From: Gamarada debralockiae
Lineage: Eukaryota; Ascomycota; Leotiomycetes; Helotiales; Hyphodiscaceae
Length of the DNA: 33,444 nucleotides
Direction of reading: 5' to 3'
Assembly (NCBI GenBank): GCA_002803225.1
Contig: NXFV01000799.1
Span: 1-33,444 of the forward strand
In this document: piece after piece, positions 1-10,444 of the stretch
Layout: each line of letters opens with the position of its first letter
Numbering within the stretch: the stretch's first letter is position 1
The notes under the pieces: generated by a model
Told to the model about the DNA's origin: nothing
Database searches by the model: none
Seen by the model: the letters and a program-made list of their open reading frames with translations, nothing else
Translations under genes and position numbers: made by a program

Positions 1-531
1 CACTGGAGCCGGCGCCTAACTGGCCAATGTGATCATATCGTTTGCCGTACGGAGGTCGCGGCCGTGAGTCTTGCAACGACCGCTCGCTTGACTGGCAGGG
101 GGTGTTGCATACAACGTATCAGGCCGAAATAATGTAGCGAGACCAGAGTGTGAAAGGGTGGCTTTGTTTATAATATGGTCTGTGCCAGCCTGGAACCCCC
201 CTGCTTCACTACATTATTTCAGCCTGATACGTAGTAGCAACCAGAGAGCGCTGTAGTTGTAGGGGTCTATAGGGTGCCTGGCGCCAAAGTCCAGCGCACA
301 GGCCCTATATACATCGCTACAGAAGCCTTATTTCTTCAGGCTATTAAGCCCCTAATGGCCGTTGCTCTGCCAGACCTATGTGGCGTTGGCCCTCACCCCT
401 GCCTGTTGCAAGACTTATGGCCGCGACCTCCGTACTATAAGCAAAATGAAACACCAACATGCTCGATATGTTTTAAGTCCAGCCTCACCAGCGCGTTGTT
501 GGTGTCTTCACTATCCTAACCCCTTCAAATT
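1..531. repeat. Nested inverted-repeat relic (foldback/MITE-like)
   Basis: No convincing gene. Two pairs of inverted arms are visible. The outer pair is 48-77 against 406-435, about 30 bp with two mismatches, around the core GGAGGTCGCGGCC. The inner pair is about 105-140 against 209-241, sharing CGTATCAGGC/TGAAATAATGTAG. The outer arms resume at a GGCAGGGG block (94-104 and 391-401) after a gap in the left arm. Mismatches are largely C/T and G/A, which would fit an old, mutated foldback element or MITE. No target-site duplication could be assigned and the window edge may cut it. The family is unknown. Confidence 0.55.
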
Positions 532-2418
532 ATGCCCGGGCTACCTATTATATCAAGTGTTGTGCCATGGCAGAAGCTCAATGTCAGTCGCTCCTCCATC
601 TCACCATCGAATACCTCGCAAGATCGATCTCTGACGGAAGATATGATGAAGCAAGACCACGAAGTCATAGAGGAAGAGCTTTACACTGAATCAATGGATC
701 AACGTATCTCCTGGGGAGGCGCTGCAATGTCATTAAGCCTTTTCTCGACAACTGCGATTAGTTCAACACTGCTTGTCGGGGATCGCCGCGGCTGGGTCTT
801 ATCTTCGTCTCTGTACGACATTGTGAACAACAACAGAGCATCCGTCCAAATCATTATTCAACTGCTTGCCAACATTTTAGGGCTTTGTCAGGTCTCTGCA
901 TTGTGTACGCTGATCAACCGAGCCACGAGGCTTCGCTTAGGCCGGACGGAAGCGTCGATAAACGACCTTCGATTTTGGTCGCATTTGTGCACACCAAGTG
1001 TTAGCTGGAGGCTACCTCTCGGATATCTACTGCTGTTGCTGTCGTTCATCGGCCTCGGGATAATTCCATCGGCCCTTTGGGCAGGTGCTCTCTCACCAAT
1101 CGGTGTCTTCACGACTCACGCATCGAGCATTATAATTCCTTCATACATGAATGTGTCACTTATCACAGAATATCCGTCCGAGATTCCCATTCCCAATTCG
1201 AATCAGACGACTGAGGTACGAAATTCCAAAGGGGTCTTCACTTATAGGGTCGGTAACACGATGGAAGGCGCCCTCCTGTCCTCGGCCTCCTCTGCCACAA
1301 CTGTAGATGGGAGCCTGCGAAAACATGTCAAGCTTGATAATTCAGGTTTCACTTATATTGGTCGCTCTTACGGAGTCGGAGCGCCAGTTGGGCTCACGGA
1401 TTCCAACATTCTCGAAGACACTTTCACATCAGCTTATACATATCAGGAACCAGGGTTCATTCCTGAAGTCAGGTGTATCTATAATTCAAGCACCCAATTC
1501 TTTCTATCGTCAGTTAGAACCTATCTCTACGAAGCAAAAGGTCCACTACCGAACAGCAACGGCTTTAGCGAAGATTCGACATATGTTGGCCACAATGCTG
1601 ATTCCATTGTCGCTATTGGCGTAGCTGCCGTCCGAACAAATGGCACACAATATATGGGAATTGTAGCTGGATCCAATTACGCTTTCCTAAACACAACGCA
1701 GTGTTCCATTGACTACCTCCCCACCTTGTTCAACATCACCGTTGATACCAAAGCCAAGAACATCTCTGTCATCAAGGCTTCATTCACCGAAGATATTGAC
1801 CCATCGGGCAATATTTCCCATGCTACTACCCGTCAACTGGAGCTCATCTCAAACGACCAGACGAATCTTTACCAGTCGTTAGTAGGAAACTCTTTCATGG
1901 CCAGCATTGCGAACTACAATATCTCGCAAGCCAATTCCAGTACTCCCATTACGGAAGCCACATCTACTCTGGCCGGGCTCACAAACTCTGTTTCCGCCAT
2001 GCTGGATGACATTCTCGTTGGGTATGCTAGTGCGCAGCTCATGGTTGGGAACCAGACGACTGCAACTGGGGCGACGGTCACCACGCTGAAGCTGAAAGTT
2101 GGACAGACAGTTTACATCTATGCCATATTCATAGTTAACTTGGTCGTTGTTATGATGGTGATTGAAGAAGTGATTAGGACCCATCTTTGGAGAGGATTAG
2201 TGAAGTGGGACTACATGGATATTGGGGAAGTGATTGTGAGCAGTTTGGAGGGTGGCAAAAACATGGCAGAGCGATTAACCGACAAGAGCGGGAAATTGAT
2301 CGACTGGAAACCTAGGTTTGGGTTGAGGGCGGAGAAGATATCTGGGAAGGCTTGGGTGAGGCTGGATAGAGATTCTGGCGCTTTGCTACTGGATGAGGTG
2401 GACAAGAGACCGTTTTAA
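532..2418 (+). CDS. Conserved fungal multi-pass membrane protein, unknown function
   Basis: Single-exon gene, 628 codons, uninterrupted. I recognise the N-terminal style of a large Pezizomycotina hypothetical family: the stretch around residues 60-155 (ISWGGAAMS, TTAISSTLL, GDRRGWVLSSSLYDIVNNNR, then ATRLRL and RFWSHLCTP). Hydrophobic segments lie near residues 63-83, 104-127 and 161-185, with a further C-terminal one at about 527-548 followed by a basic, probably cytosolic tail. The long middle part (about 200-520) is rich in N-x-S/T sites and Ser/Thr, which suggests a glycosylated extracytoplasmic domain. Members are often paralogous in one genome; no biochemical role is known to me. The first ATG is taken, but ATGs at 643 (residue 38) or at residue 55, nearer the conserved start, are plausible alternatives. 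Confidence 0.82.
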   Translation: MPGLPIISSVVPWQKLNVSRSSISPSNTSQDRSLTEDMMKQDHEVIEEELYTESMDQRISWGGAAMSLSLFSTTAISSTLLVGDRRGWVLSSSLYDIVNNNRASVQIIIQLLANILGLCQVSALCTLINRATRLRLGRTEASINDLRFWSHLCTPSVSWRLPLGYLLLLLSFIGLGIIPSALWAGALSPIGVFTTHASSIIIPSYMNVSLITEYPSEIPIPNSNQTTEVRNSKGVFTYRVGNTMEGALLSSASSATTVDGSLRKHVKLDNSGFTYIGRSYGVGAPVGLTDSNILEDTFTSAYTYQEPGFIPEVRCIYNSSTQFFLSSVRTYLYEAKGPLPNSNGFSEDSTYVGHNADSIVAIGVAAVRTNGTQYMGIVAGSNYAFLNTTQCSIDYLPTLFNITVDTKAKNISVIKASFTEDIDPSGNISHATTRQLELISNDQTNLYQSLVGNSFMASIANYNISQANSSTPITEATSTLAGLTNSVSAMLDDILVGYASAQLMVGNQTTATGATVTTLKLKVGQTVYIYAIFIVNLVVVMMVIEEVIRTHLWRGLVKWDYMDIGEVIVSSLEGGKNMAERLTDKSGKLIDWKPRFGLRAEKISGKAWVRLDRDSGALLLDEVDKRPF

Positions 2419-2539
2419 GATAACGAATTACTGGAAATACGGAGTGAAAGAGTTAGATGGGGTTCGCTCCAGAAGTAGGAAAATATAATGTGAAGTATAA
2501 ACTCAAGTTGAAGAAAAGGCAAGGCTATCTTCCCAACCC
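2419..2539. other. Convergent 3' intergenic region
   Basis: Short spacer between the membrane-protein stop at 2418 and the decayed 3' end of the minus-strand DUF1254 relic. It should hold both terminators. AATATAA-like A/T-rich words near 2480 could serve as polyadenylation signals, but none is certain. Confidence 0.4.
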
Positions 2540-4145
2540 ATAATCGTAGCCCCCTTGGCAACCACAGGAAATTCCCATTCACCATTGTCTAGCTCCGCTG
2601 TGGGAGCCTATAATCTCACTACAAAAATATCAATGTATTAGCGCAACCCCGTTGAAGACAAATTATGTAAACTACTCACAAGTAATAGAGAATTCAGTCC
2701 CTTTTGCACGAGCAGGAAGCCAATTGTTTGTCCAATTCCTCGGAGGCGGTACATTGTAAGGCTGGACCAAGACTTGAAAATTTCCATCAGCACCCTCTGC
2801 ACAATTACCATAAACAGGTTCACCATCCGGATACGTAATGTTGCTTCTGTCTCCCGCCGAATATTTGTTCGAAGGATTCGCAGATAGTATCTTAGAGAAT
2901 CATATAACGTCAAGCTCCAAAACCCATCAGATGCAATGGGCGACTTGCTCGAGAAAGTGTAGATATACGACTCGTTTCTCTGCAATGTCATCTCGGATTC
3001 TTGAGCTGCTTACGATGGATAGATAACATGATCAGCGGTCAACTCCAGGTACCCTCTTACGGCGATCAACGCGCGGTTGGCATAGTTGGAGCCGTAAATG
3101 CCTTGAGCGACGTTGTGAACCCACCCATTTCCTAAGCTTTGGAGAGATGAACTAGCGCATGGGTTGAGACCTCGATTTCTGAATATGGCAGTGTGAGATT
3201 GATGCCCTTAGGGGGCTTATAGGTACCGTGTTGAATTCCTGCTGCTCCCAATTCATGGTGTACGTGTGCCGTGTCGCTCTTTTTGAAAGGAGGATTGGCG
3301 GGAGCAAGCTTGGCGAGAAGGTCCCTGATTGCGAGAGCAACGTTTGCTCCAGCCGCATAATAGCCAGTGAAAGTGGCATTCGGTGAGTGGAGCAGCACTG
3401 TGTTCTGTGGTTTCATTGCGAAAGATTTTCGTCAACTTGGCCTCCTTCACTAGATTTTGAACATAGGCGAGATCGCTACCATTGTTCTTGAGTAGGTCGC
3501 GAACTAGAAGCGTTCCATATGTTGTAGGAGAGAGGATTTGACCTTGGTAGTCATCATCTGACAGGTGGTGCTTGTGCTTTTGGGCGCAATCTTCTGCGGC
3601 CCGTAGGAGATACTCTCCAGAGGAATTATGGCCCATGCTACCGACATTGGCGAAGTTGTTGCCATAACTAAACGCCGTCAGTGATGTGAGTCGAAGTAAA
3701 GGCTACACTCACGGATCATAAAAGGCAAAATTCCAATATCGGTCTGCGTTAACCTGTGGAATGGTGAAATCAATGTCATCTTGCGAATGGTCGAAAACGG
3801 CTGTCGAGTAGAGGGTGTCGACATTTGGGAACACGACTGAGTCTCTTCGGGAGTGGAAAGTGTTGTTGCAGGAATGAGAAGATTGACCGCAGCGTCCGAG
3901 CGAGACACAAACTCAGGAGCAATTTTGGCATATGCGTACAAGGGCACGCCATACTGGTAGGATTTAGTCTAAGTGCAATATTGGAATTGAAGAAATTGTT
4001 GCCTACCTCAAGGGAGAACACCGTCGCATTCATCTCGATGAGTATCTGAGTGAGGAAATTGCTGCGAATTAGTTATCCATGAAAATATTATCTTATTTGA
4101 TGATCTGATGGAATTGATCAGAATCGTTCTTCTATCTTACAAAAA
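2540..4145 (-). pseudogene. Frameshifted DUF1254/DUF1214-domain gene
   Basis: Read from 4145 downwards, the family order is clear though no frame stays open. YGVPLYAYAKIAPEF and LLIPATTLSTPEET are followed by VFPNVDTLYSTA and NADRYWNFAFYDP, then a helical region with LLRAAEDCAQ. The DUF1214-like end follows: AGIQHGTYKPPKGINL, GNGWVHNVAQGIYGSNY, DGFWSLTLYDS and PSNKYSAGDRSNITYPDGE. Plausible ancestral introns remain at about 4062-4140, 3958-4010, 3671-3715 and 2619-2679, all with GT-AG ends. Lesions: frame changes near 3836 (within TQ/VVFPNV), 3430, 3150 and 2885, a TAA after VIYPS near 3026 and a TAG near 2610. The function of DUF1254 proteins is unsettled; some fungal members are secreted. 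This copy cannot make the full protein. Confidence 0.85.
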
Positions 4146-4733
4146 CAAGCTGCGTAATACGAGAGACTCTCTTCAAGCAAAGTTTGCATCCACCTTGGGC
4201 TATGGTCATCGCTCGTTGTCCAGCGGCGTACCTTCATGCCACTCCTCTTAAAGTATAAATGCACGTAGGCATATTCGAAATCCGAATTGTCATCCTTGCA
4301 AATGTGTCCATATCTTCAACTTCATTGTTGCCGTTGATCTACGTATAGTTGTCAAGCCCATTTTTGTCTCCTATTGTTTTATAGCTGGCGTCTGTTGCTA
4401 GAAAGCGAAAGGGGAAGAATTGGGGAGCCGTGGGGAAGACAGTCTGAGCGAGTGAAGTGAAGCACGGCCTCATATGAGTTGACATGGGCATTGGTGTCAG
4501 TCCCGCATTCGGATGCTCACACCATACTAGTGCCTTGAAGTCAACCCAAAGAACATCTCGGATTCACACCTTGACTCCATTTCCTATCGTAATGTTACAT
4601 TCGTTCTAGTATATGCAATCTAATCGCACGTTCAGAATGGGTATTCCCATAAACAATCCTTCCAACCTCTATCCCAACGCCAAACTCTAACACCTCACCC
4701 ATCAACCTCCCTTCTCCATCCTCATCCCCCCTT
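4146..4733. other. Intergenic region, no gene seen
   Basis: About 590 bases between the DUF1254 relic's 5' side and the GH17 stop. I see no supported coding frame. 4146-4330 may include the decayed promoter or first exon of the relic; 4560-4733 should hold the GH17 3' UTR. Confidence 0.4.
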
Positions 4734-5804
4734 CTAACAACTGGGATCATACTCGACCTCGAAGTTAGCATTAATAACGGCGAAACTGGGATACGCACTC
4801 CAATCCTGCAACGTAAACCACCAAATATTAACTCCCTCCTCCCCCTCCGTATCAAAACTCGAACACGCAACGTCTACCCAATACCTCCTCGCCTCCTCCC
4901 TACCCGCCGTCGCCAGTCCTTTCGTCGTCCCATTAACAGGCCACCCCGTCTCCGCAACCCACACACTTGCTTTACTCCCCGCTTTGCTGACAGCAGTTTT
5001 GACATCCCCGACCCCTTCACGGAATAAATTCCCTGCGTTCTCGATGGAATTATTTTGTGTTTTCTGGAAATAGGGATATGAATCCACGCCCACGAAATCG
5101 CAGGCCCTTATGAGAGGGTACGAGGTTGGGGAGGTCCAGATGTTGGATGTGTCGACATGCCCAACTTTTATGCCGGTGGAAGGGTAGCCAAGAGTGGATT
5201 TAAGCATGCCCCTGACATCGTTGACTGGGGAGATTTCGAAGTTAGCAAAAGTTGTTCTGGGAGGATGAAGAACTAGGGTGAGATTTTGTGAATATCGCCT
5301 CATCTCTAATGAGGTGGGAACATGGAGTTGAAGTAAAGAAACTGAGATGGAATGGGAACTAGGTTACTCCGAAGATAGGTAAATACTTTGCGAAACAAGG
5401 GTAGAGACGTTCGAATCGCCTCTATATAAATCCTCGCTCCCAACAGATACCGCTACGATCCAATCCCAGCCATATTTATTAGTCGCGCTGAGCAAGGCTC
5501 CCTTCTCATTATCATAATTCGAATCACCCGATACATCAATCCCGACCAGAAGCTTTTTCCCATACGAAATCGCAGCAGGTACCGCATTGGCCAAAGTGTT
5601 GCAATACCAGGAAGAATAGAGGCGGGCCGAGTTTATTTTATTTGGAAAGGAAGTTATGACGGCGAAATCTTCGCGCCAGTCGGAGAGCGACTTGCACGTT
5701 ACGCCGTCGGCAAGGTTGGATTTTATATTGAAGCCTTTCCAGTATGCTGTTGAGGGCTGAGGTATGAGCGTTGCTGCGATGAGGAAGGAGAGTCGAGTCT
5801 TCAT
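4734..5804 (-). CDS. Secreted GH17 glucan endo-1,3-beta-glucosidase
   Basis: Two exons, 5804-5387 and 5224-4734, joined across a 162-nt GT-AG intron (5386-5225), give 302 aa, close to the usual length of compact fungal GH17 enzymes. Residues 1-20 are a signal peptide ending PQPSTA, and the mature protein would begin at YWKGFNIKSN. The predicted acid/base glutamate is E124 in AVSVGSEDLYRGD, and the nucleophile is E231 in WVAETGWPVNG. Other family landmarks are ARLYSSWYCNTL, IKVGHVDTSNIW, ACDFVGVDSYPYFQ and WWFTLQDWSA, ending in YDPSC. There is no GPI tail or Ser-rich extension, so it should be a soluble wall or secreted enzyme acting on beta-1,3-glucan, in wall remodelling or nutrition. The frame is intact and the catalytic residues are present. 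Confidence 0.93.
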
Positions 5805-5930
5805 TTTGCTTTGTGTTAATTGCTGTCAATGTTGAAGGGAGGATAGTCACCATCGCTGACGGCGGGGAACGTGCATCGGAGAAGGGATAGGAAAGGAAGA
5901 TAACAGGAAACATAAAGAAATACTAACGCC

Positions 5931-6331
5931 ATGGACCAGCCATCGGGACATTTCCAAGCCCTCCAAGCCCTCGTTCATCTCCACGTCCCCACACATGTTG
6001 TTCTCGCATCTGACAGGCCGGTCAACTCATCACCTTTATCGATCCAATGCTGTCAACAGCTCTTACCCATTTCGAGCTCAATACGACCACTTCATATCTC
6101 GAACAATTTTCTCAGCACGCTCTTTTCGATAATTTATGGGCGGATCGACGCTGGTCGCTCCCTTTCCAAGCCACACCGCCGTCGATCTTGCCCCAAACCA
6201 GCGCCATAGAAGCGAGATGGGAAAATTATTTCCTGATCAGGCTAAGATGCGAGGGGATGGGATTTAAGCTTATTGAAGAGGGAAAGGTGGGAGGATTGGT
6301 TGCGGCTGAATGCCGGGATGGGGGGAAGTGA
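5931..6331 (+). CDS. Possible small hypothetical gene, structure unresolved
   Basis: Two overlapping plus-strand frames look mildly gene-like: one from an ATG at 5931 and another from 6017 to the TGA at 6331. The second reads LITFIDPMLSTALTHFEL, then ALFDNLWADRRWSLPF and RWENYFLIRLRCEGMGFKL. Just before it lies TCTGACAG, a good 3' splice site at 6016, and TACTAAC at about 5919-5925 is a good branch point, so the second frame may be a terminal exon. I could not find a matching donor and first exon. The alternative is a frameshifted relic. I do not recognise a family; the region sits divergently behind the GH17 promoter. Confidence 0.25.
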
Positions 6332-7963
6332 TTGACGGCGCCGTGGGGCTCTGAATGAGATTTTGAGGTGATTGGGTGGTATCTGAGAAGGTCCTTTGAT
6401 GTTCGTCATTGATACGAATGTCTTAACTTAGTCTTCCACCGACTTAGTATTTGAGGGGTATTATTTTTGAAATGGTTTGTTGAGCAAGGAAGATGTGTTG
6501 ACTGTAAGAGAAATGGAGGTCAGAAATTCGGTTCGAAGAATGGAGATTCAGCTTGAATACCGTGTTAATTTCGTGTGCCATCTGCATCCCAAGCAATGAA
6601 GAAGGGAAGTAATTGAAGGAAAGTATAAATCAGAAATGAATTTGTAGTTTCACCAGGGTTTTCACTCATTGTATCATCGTCATGTCACATTTGATGCCTT
6701 CAAGGCAGCTCTTGCATGAAGCTCAGCTCGCTTCTCCTCCTATCCAATGTCGAGCCTCAAAGTAGTGTCTACCGTCCAATAATATGAGAAAGATGGTTTA
6801 TTTCTCCAGCACAGATCACTAATCCAAACTTCAGCCAAATTTGCAGTCTTTTGATGTGGAAACAGGTACCGTACAAGGCACCCTTTCAAGGCGAGCGCTG
6901 TGAATGTCTCGGAACAATTACTCTTGGCATCGATTATGCCGTTGAGGGGAGCTGTCCGACTCTGCGACAAATAATGGGGAAGTGGACAAAATTTGTCTAT
7001 CGAGTTGGGTGAATCGAAAGCTCGGAGCAATCGAACAGGGTTTTTGGGTCGTGGTATGTGGAATTCGGAGCCCTTGAACAGTTGACAATATCTGATATTC
7101 ATAGAAGGGTCAGCCATGGAGAGGACGAATATCGAACAAAGAGTCGTCTGATTTCGCCCAATTCGTCAGATGATGTTGCCAAACTAAAGAAGTGTGTTCT
7201 CCACGGGAGATAAATCTAGCAGTTGTCTTTGGCATGATCATGCTGTCACCCTGCCTCATGATGACTTTGGGAAGACCGTCCTCTCCTGTGACATTCTCAA
7301 GCTGCCATGATGAGTCCGTGTGATATGGGGAAGGACTTTGCGTTCACGTGTAGTACGAAGTGGAGCCTGGTGGGACTGCCGCTTAAAGAGGATGGCGTTT
7401 TCGAGGACGATGAGGGTTGGGGATGTGGTTGTGTCAGTATTCCCAGGTGCCTATGAGCAGTGGAGAGCTGTGGTTACTTGGTATGGAGTTCGGAGGCCTT
7501 GGGGGCGGATGCTACGATGCTTGAGAACATTGTTAAAAAGTGACCCGGGCCTGCACGAGAATACAAATGTCGGAGGATCTGGAGCCTGACAGTCCAATAC
7601 AGAGATTATAGGCTATACGTGCATGGAAAGCATAAGAGAGATCTCTTAGAGCCGATATTCAACGACCCAGGAACTGGTTGAACGATAACAGAGCTGAATA
7701 TGAGGAATTATAGGAATTGGGGACGTCGCGGCTTTCGAGGAGAGCGGGGTCTACATGAATTGCAGAGGACCAGTCGCCTCTAATCAAACACAGGGAGATC
7801 GGCTTAGCACTGATGCTGTGATTTGGACCTCCCAATCAGTTGAATCATGAGGATATATGCATGATTTTGGATGCATCCCCCGTAATATTTATTCCATTCT
7901 CAAGACGTCAAATATGTACACCAATGCTCTTCCCCTGATCTTTGTCCCGCCCCAGCTCCCAAC
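6332..7963. other. Long unassigned region with possible coding relics
   Basis: About 1.6 kb with no intact recognisable gene. A minus-strand frame at 7117-6740 (125 aa, contains AEVWISDLCWRNKPSFSYYW) and a plus-strand stretch at about 7325-7445 (reads FTCSTKWSLVGLPLKEDG) have locally protein-like composition. Neither has a supportable start, exon structure or family. 7590-7963 is ordinary intergenic sequence leading to the nuo9.5 3' end. Confidence 0.35.
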
Positions 7964-8276
7964 TCATTCATCATCGTATCCCTTTAACGTTTTTCTCGGA
8001 CCAGAAGGAACTGTAGAAGAGAAGATTTGTTAGCCTTCGTTGCTCCTGAACCATGCGAGTTCGATCCCAGCATCGAATGAACCTACTTGGATATGTGAGA
8101 GGAATCTGCGGTCTCTGAGGATCTCCCAATCGATGTCTAATCGGTGGCACTACAAAAAGAACCACTGGTCCCAAGCTTCCGATGACAATGGAGTAGAAGA
8201 TGGCAGGCTTCTCAATGGATGCCCATCGTAGGTATCGGAAGGGTTGCGAGAAGAATCGAGGAATGGTGGACGACAT
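7964..8276 (-). CDS. nuo9.5: NADH-ubiquinone oxidoreductase 9.5 kDa subunit (complex I)
   Basis: Two exons, 8276-8087 and 8010-7964, joined across a 76-nt GT-AG intron, encode 78 aa. The protein reads like the Neurospora 9.5 kDa complex I subunit: FFSQPFRYLRWAS, EKPAIFYSIVIGSLGP, VVPPIRHRLGD and QIPLTYP, then exon 2 PSGPRKTLKGYDDE. It has one hydrophobic segment at about residues 25-45. The family is an accessory subunit of the mitochondrial membrane arm, usually equated with NDUFA3/B9. The start at 8276 follows a probable 5' UTR intron (8329-8282: GTGAGT donor, GCTAATG branch, CTGCAG acceptor). An upstream ATG in the same frame at about 8291 lies inside that intron, so it is rejected. The gene is head to head with wbp1. 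Confidence 0.93.
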
Positions 8277-8557
8277 CGTGACTGCAGACATTAGCACACT
8301 GTCGCAGCTTCAGGAGTAACACTACTCACTCAATTGACCGTCTGCGATACCTCTCCAAGTATCTTGTGCTGTTGTGGGTTTGTTCGGCGGCTTGGAATTC
8401 TCCAAATTCGAGATCCGACGTTCAAAGTTCGAGGCTCGGACCACATCACGTGAAGCTCTGGCACACCGAGTCTTGGCGTTGCATACGTTTCCTGAAGCTC
8501 CAGAACGCGCACACGATTCAACGTGAGAGAGGATTTCGATCAACGACGACAACGACA
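8277..8557. promoter_or_regulatory. Shared bidirectional promoter nuo9.5 / wbp1
   Basis: Only 281 bp separate the two divergent start codons, and part of it is the likely 5' UTR intron of nuo9.5 (8282-8329). A CACGTG E-box lies at about 8448-8453. No clear TATA box is seen, as is common for housekeeping genes. Confidence 0.6.
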
Positions 8558-10119
8558 ATGAGGTGGTTACTTTCCTTTCTATTACTGGGCCTGCTCAGTG
8601 TTGTCCAGGCATTAAGCTCCAGTGGGAATAATTTGTTGGTGATTCTGGAGGAATTGGCTGAGAAGTCAAAGTATTCGAAGTATCTGGCAGATCTAGAAGG
8701 TATGGGATGTTTTGATGCTATGCGTATGGCTTGCAGAATGGTACTGATTGCGCAATGTAGGACGAGGCTTCAAAATCACATACGGATCGCCAAAGGGCGA
8801 GAATGTTGAATTGTTCCATTTGGGAGAGAGAGCTTATGACCATCTCCTTATTCTACCACCCAAGTCGAAAGGTAATGCACACTTGCAGATATTCCAAGGC
8901 AGTTTTCTAACTTTACCAAGGCCTTGGACCAAACCTCACACCCAAGATCCTCCTCGATTTCATCAATGCGGGCGGAAACATCCTCCTAACCCTTTCTTCC
9001 TCAACCCCCACACCATCCGCGCTCGTATCATTACTCCTCGAACTCGACATCCACCTTCCTACAGATCGAAATGCCTTGGTTGTTGATCACTTCAACTACG
9101 ATAGCCTAAGTGCGGCAGACAAGCATGACGTTCTCCTCGTCCCGAGACCAGATGCGATCCGGCCAGATGTCAAGAACTTCTTTGGGGGGAATGGCAAGGG
9201 CGACGAGGTCATTGCCTTCCCAAGAGGTGTTGGACAGACTATGGGTAATACTAGTCCATTGTTGACTCCTATCCTTCGAGCTCCTCGAACCGCATACTCA
9301 TACAACCCCAAGGATGAGATCGAAGGCGTGGAAGATCCATTTGCGGTAGGCCAACAATTGTCTCTCATCACGACGATGCAGGCAAGAAACTCAGCACGCT
9401 TCACTGTTATTGGGGCAGCAGAAATGTTGGAGGATACTTGGTTCGATGGGAAGGTCAGGCGCAGCAATGGAAAGGATACTAAGACTGTCAACCAAGCCTT
9501 CGCAAAGGAGGTTACGGGTTGGACTTTCAACGAGATTGGTGTCTTGCAAGTTGGAATGATTGAGCATTTCCTTAATGAAGGTGGTGTGAAGAGCAACATC
9601 ACCAACCCAAAGATCTACAGAGTGAAAAACGACGTGGTGAGTAACCTCTACATGGCTGATGGGGAACCCAACTAATCAGTCATGCAGACCTACGAAATTG
9701 AGCTTTCCGAATACTCTTGGAACACCTGGGAGCCTTTCGTTCCCGTAGCTGGCGACGAGCTCCAACTCGAATTCTCCATGCTCTCGCCCTTCCACCGTTT
9801 GCCGCTCAAGCTTTTGACCACTACCCCAAGCTCCGCAATCTACACCACGAGCTTCAAGCTCCCAGACCAACACGGAATCTTCAACTTCAAGGTTAACTAC
9901 AAGCGACCCTTCCTTTCCAACGTCGAAGAGAAGAACACAGTCACAGTCCGACACTTCGCGCACAATGAATGGCCAAGGAGTTGGGTCATTAGCGGTGCCT
10001 GGCCTTGGATTGCCGGCATTGGTGTTACGGTGACTGGATGGGTGGCGTTTGTTGCGTTGTGGTTGTGGAGTAAGCCTGTGCCGTTGAAATTGACGACTTC
10101 AGGAAAGAAGATCCAGTGA
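8558..10119 (+). CDS. wbp1: Oligosaccharyltransferase 48 kDa subunit WBP1 (OST48)
   Basis: Four exons, 8558-8699, 8761-8871, 8921-9636 and 9688-10119, give 466 aa with consistent phases (1, 1, 0) and short introns of 61, 49 and 51 nt. Residues 1-19 form a signal peptide ending VVQA. The lumenal domain has NNLLVILEE, RGFKITYGSP, YDHLLILPP, GGNILLTLSS, LVVDHFNYD and DVLLVPRP. Near the end, WPWIAGIGVTVTGWVAFVALWLW (about residues 428-450) is the transmembrane anchor and the tail closes with KKIQ, a dilysine ER-retrieval signal. The family is an essential subunit of the ER complex that transfers the lipid-linked glycan to Asn of nascent proteins. Everything expected is present; I see no lesion. 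Confidence 0.95.
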
Positions 10120-10444
10120 ATGGCGTACAAGGTATGACGGGGAAAATTTGTATGATAAAATAAAAGTGTATAGGCATAGATACAATATTATCGGCATCAA
10201 GGTTCTCTTACGCATTTTCTGCCAGGACGTGATTGCTTCAACAAGCCTTGAAATCCCAAGTGGAAACATGTTCCCCAAAGGACAACCGGAGCAACCTCCC
10301 TTATTCGCTGTAGTGGCCGAGCGGCTGGAGCCACCTCTAGCCGACTCGTGACTCGTGATCTCAGGATAGCCGCTGCGTTGCCTGAAATCTTCAAACCGTC
10401 TTGTTCCATCAACATCGAACTAAGTTCCGGCTCGCCTCTTCGTT
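10120..10444. other. Intergenic, wbp1 3' UTR and HET gene promoter
   Basis: 325 bases. AATAAAA near 10158 (GATAAAATAAAAG) is a plausible wbp1 polyadenylation signal. The remainder should hold the HET promoter; no distinct TATA box was found. A tRNA-like A-box here was examined and rejected. Confidence 0.45.

Noticed and set aside
6740..7117. 125-codon minus-strand frame in the 6.3-7.9 kb gap
   Set aside because: Some protein-like stretches but no recognised family and no supporting exon; mentioned in the gap entry only.
9096..9605. 169-codon minus-strand frame
   Set aside because: Antisense shadow of wbp1 exon 3, which has clear family motifs on the plus strand.
10311..10400. TGGCCGAGCGG looks like the A-box of a Ser or Leu tRNA
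   Set aside because: No matching acceptor stem, anticodon arm or GGTTCRANNCC B-box follows within a plausible distance.
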